From Asticcacaulis sp. YBE204 (lineage in GTDB: Bacteria > Pseudomonadota > Alphaproteobacteria > Caulobacterales > Caulobacteraceae): a DNA stretch of 64,000 bases. Position numbers and translations under genes: made by a program. Location of the stretch: assembly GCF_000495855.1 (NCBI RefSeq), contig NZ_AWGF01000001.1, positions 496,001-560,000 of the forward strand. The letters run 5' to 3'. Positions 62,595 to 64,000 of the stretch are shown piece after piece; position 1 is the stretch's first letter; each line of letters starts with the position of its first letter. Under the pieces are notes generated by a model. The model saw only the letters and a list, made by a program, of their open reading frames with translations, was not told where the DNA came from and ran no database searches.

Positions 62595-62632
62595 TAAATA
62601 AAAGGCCTGAGTTTAGTCGCGCCGGCGATCGA

Positions 62633-63502
62633 ATGAAGGTTTGGAGAACGGTATTGGCCATGACGGCACGTGCGCAAACCAAGACGAAGCCAGAGGTAAA
62701 AGCGGAGACCCTGCAATCGTTGCGGCTGAAAATCGACGCGCTCGATACGGAACTGCTGCGCCTGATCGACGAGCGCTCGGCTCTGGCCCGCGACATCGCA
62801 GCCGCCAAGCTGCGCGAAGGTGTGACCGGTCAGTCCGTCTCGCTGCTGCGTCCCGACCGCGAAGCCCTGCTGCTGCGCAAGCTGATCGACGCCCCGCGCA
62901 AGGCTGCGTCGGATGCCGCCATCATTGCGATCTGGCGCGAGCTGATCTCGGAATCGCTGCGTATTCAGGGTGAAGATCAGGGTGGTCTTCACCTTAATTT
63001 TTGGGCGGGCGACAAACCGGCGGAAATCTTTCAGTGGGCGCGCGAACGCTTCGGTGCCGCCCCGACGCAAGGGCCGCTGGCCGAGCCGCTGCATGTCATT
63101 GCGGCTGCCCGCGACCCGCAAAATATCGGCATCATCAGTTTAGAGACGCGCGCCGGTGCCTGGTGGGCGCGACTACTGGCCGAACCCAATGTGCGCGTCA
63201 TCTGCGCCCTGCCCGAACGCAATCCCGATCGTCCCAAGGCCTTTGCCATCGCGGCCTTAACCCCCGAACCGACCGGCGACGACGTCTCCTACTGGGTGAC
63301 CGATAGCCGGTTGAGCGAACCCGCCCTGATCGAAGAACTGGGCCATCGCGGTCTGGCGGCGGAATGGCTCTACAATGTCGGCGGCATGAAGCTGTTCGCC
63401 CTGTCGGGCTTCGTTCAGGCCCATGACGCCCGTCTCGATCCGGCCTCGGGCAAGGTGCTGGGTGGTCTGTCGGGGATTATCGGCACGTCGGCCAGAATTT
63501 GA
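62633..63502 (+). CDS. Chorismate mutase (AroQ-type N-terminal domain)
   Basis: 289 residues from ATG 62633, or 280 from ATG 62660. Residues about 28-110 form the AroQ helical domain: LRLKIDALDTELLRLIDERS, ALARDIAAAKLREG, LLRPDREALLLRKL and IIAIWRELISESLRIQ. The remainder (HVIAAARDPQNIGIISLETR, AAEWLYNVGGMKLFALSGFV) resembles the extra domain found in alphaproteobacterial versions. It makes prephenate for phenylalanine and tyrosine. The hisC-type gene follows, the usual order. Confidence 0.88.
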   Translation: MKVWRTVLAMTARAQTKTKPEVKAETLQSLRLKIDALDTELLRLIDERSALARDIAAAKLREGVTGQSVSLLRPDREALLLRKLIDAPRKAASDAAIIAIWRELISESLRIQGEDQGGLHLNFWAGDKPAEIFQWARERFGAAPTQGPLAEPLHVIAAARDPQNIGIISLETRAGAWWARLLAEPNVRVICALPERNPDRPKAFAIAALTPEPTGDDVSYWVTDSRLSEPALIEELGHRGLAAEWLYNVGGMKLFALSGFVQAHDARLDPASGKVLGGLSGIIGTSARI

Positions 63503-63590
63503 AGTGAATTTAAGCTGGAAAAACAGCATGTCCCTGCTTTAAAAATCCTATATACCGCCCGGAAACGTCTTCACTCCGCCGGAACCGATC

Positions 63591-64000
63591 ATGGACAGCT
63601 TCGCACCGCCTTCCAAACAACCCGAACCGAAACAGGGTATCTGGGACATCGCCGCCTATGTCGGCGGCAAGTCGAAGATCGACGGTGTCGCCGAACCGGT
63701 CAAGCTGTCGTCGAACGAAAACGCGTTCGGTTGTTCGCCCAAGGCCGCGGCCGCGTTCACCGAGGCCGCCGCCAAGCTGTTCCGTTATCCCGACGGCCAC
63801 GCCAGCCCGCTGCGCGCCGCGGTTGCCGCCTATCACGGGTTGGAAGCCGAGCGCCTGATCTTCGGCAATGGTTCGGACGAAGTGTTCGGCCTGCTGAACC
63901 AGACCTGGCTGGAGGTCGGCGACAATATCGTCACCGGCGAACACGGCTTCCTCGCCTACCGCATCAGCGCCGAAGCCTGTCAGGCCGAGGTGCGTCTGGC
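63591..64000 (+). CDS. hisC: Histidinol-phosphate/aromatic aminotransferase, N-terminal part
   Basis: Starts at ATG 63591 and runs off the window end after 136 codons. GIWDIAAYVGGKSKIDGV, KLSSNENAFGCSPKAAAAF, YPDGHASPLRAAVA and IFGNGSDEVFGLLNQTWL match class I fold aminotransferases of the HisC family. The PLP lysine lies beyond the window. In this neighbourhood, after chorismate mutase, the enzyme may act on aromatic or imidazole acceptors. Confidence 0.9.
   Translation, partial: MDSFAPPSKQPEPKQGIWDIAAYVGGKSKIDGVAEPVKLSSNENAFGCSPKAAAAFTEAAAKLFRYPDGHASPLRAAVAAYHGLEAERLIFGNGSDEVFGLLNQTWLEVGDNIVTGEHGFLAYRISAEACQAEVRL

Overview
The window looks like chromosomal DNA of a Caulobacterales alphaproteobacterium, possibly Asticcacaulis-like. 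This is inferred from a clear GcrA cell-cycle regulator, a PodJ-type polarity protein, CcrM-type GANTC sites and perfect DnaA boxes in front of both genes, a class II LeuA, and high GC with alphaproteobacterial gene pairs such as chorismate mutase-hisC and tauE-TIGR02186. The genus is not proven.

Layout. 0-11.5 kb is housekeeping: the end of gltB, a DUF559 gene bracketed by inverted repeats, a secreted Sel1 protein, and a tightly overlapping minus-strand operon (CDF transporter, GST, queG, glycosyltransferase, pgi). Next come a citrate-synthase-like protein with an HTH domain, uppP and an NDUFA9-like reductase. 11.7-25.4 kb is an integrated genomic island. It sits in the 3' end of tRNA-Leu(CAG), with att direct repeats at both ends and paired integrase arm-type motifs near both ends. 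It carries two tyrosine recombinases (one frameshifted), AlpA-like and HTH/zinc proteins, and a restriction locus: HNH nuclease, Mrr, a DGQHR/deoxyribosyltransferase-like fusion, HsdS, a frameshifted HsdM carrying an HsdR-N domain, an HTH remnant and a 5'-truncated HsdR on the other strand.

25.4-36.2 kb holds an HD-GYP phosphodiesterase, a tandem pair of membrane proteins and a five-gene DUF11-type surface cluster with a 1661-residue predicted outer-membrane protein. 36.5-47.7 kb holds phoD, tRNA-Gly with a duplicated 3' end, gcrA, apaG, dcd, a surface-polysaccharide-like operon (GNAT, GT2, cupin), a membrane trio with an XRE regulator, and a TraB/GumN protein. 48-64 kb holds argD-argF, podJ, tauE with TIGR02186, a DinG-type helicase, leuA, DUF2125, chorismate mutase and the start of hisC.

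Two families of palindromic GC-rich repeats punctuate the window. One lies in frame inside queG and one pair has perfect 42-bp arms. The best candidates for something undescribed are the DGQHR/NDT fusion within the type I restriction operon, the catalytically stripped HTH-citrate synthase with an upstream palindrome, the DUF559 repeat element and the DUF11 cluster. Single-base frameshifts found in recognisable genes are concentrated in the island, which suggests decay, although assembly error cannot be excluded from sequence alone.
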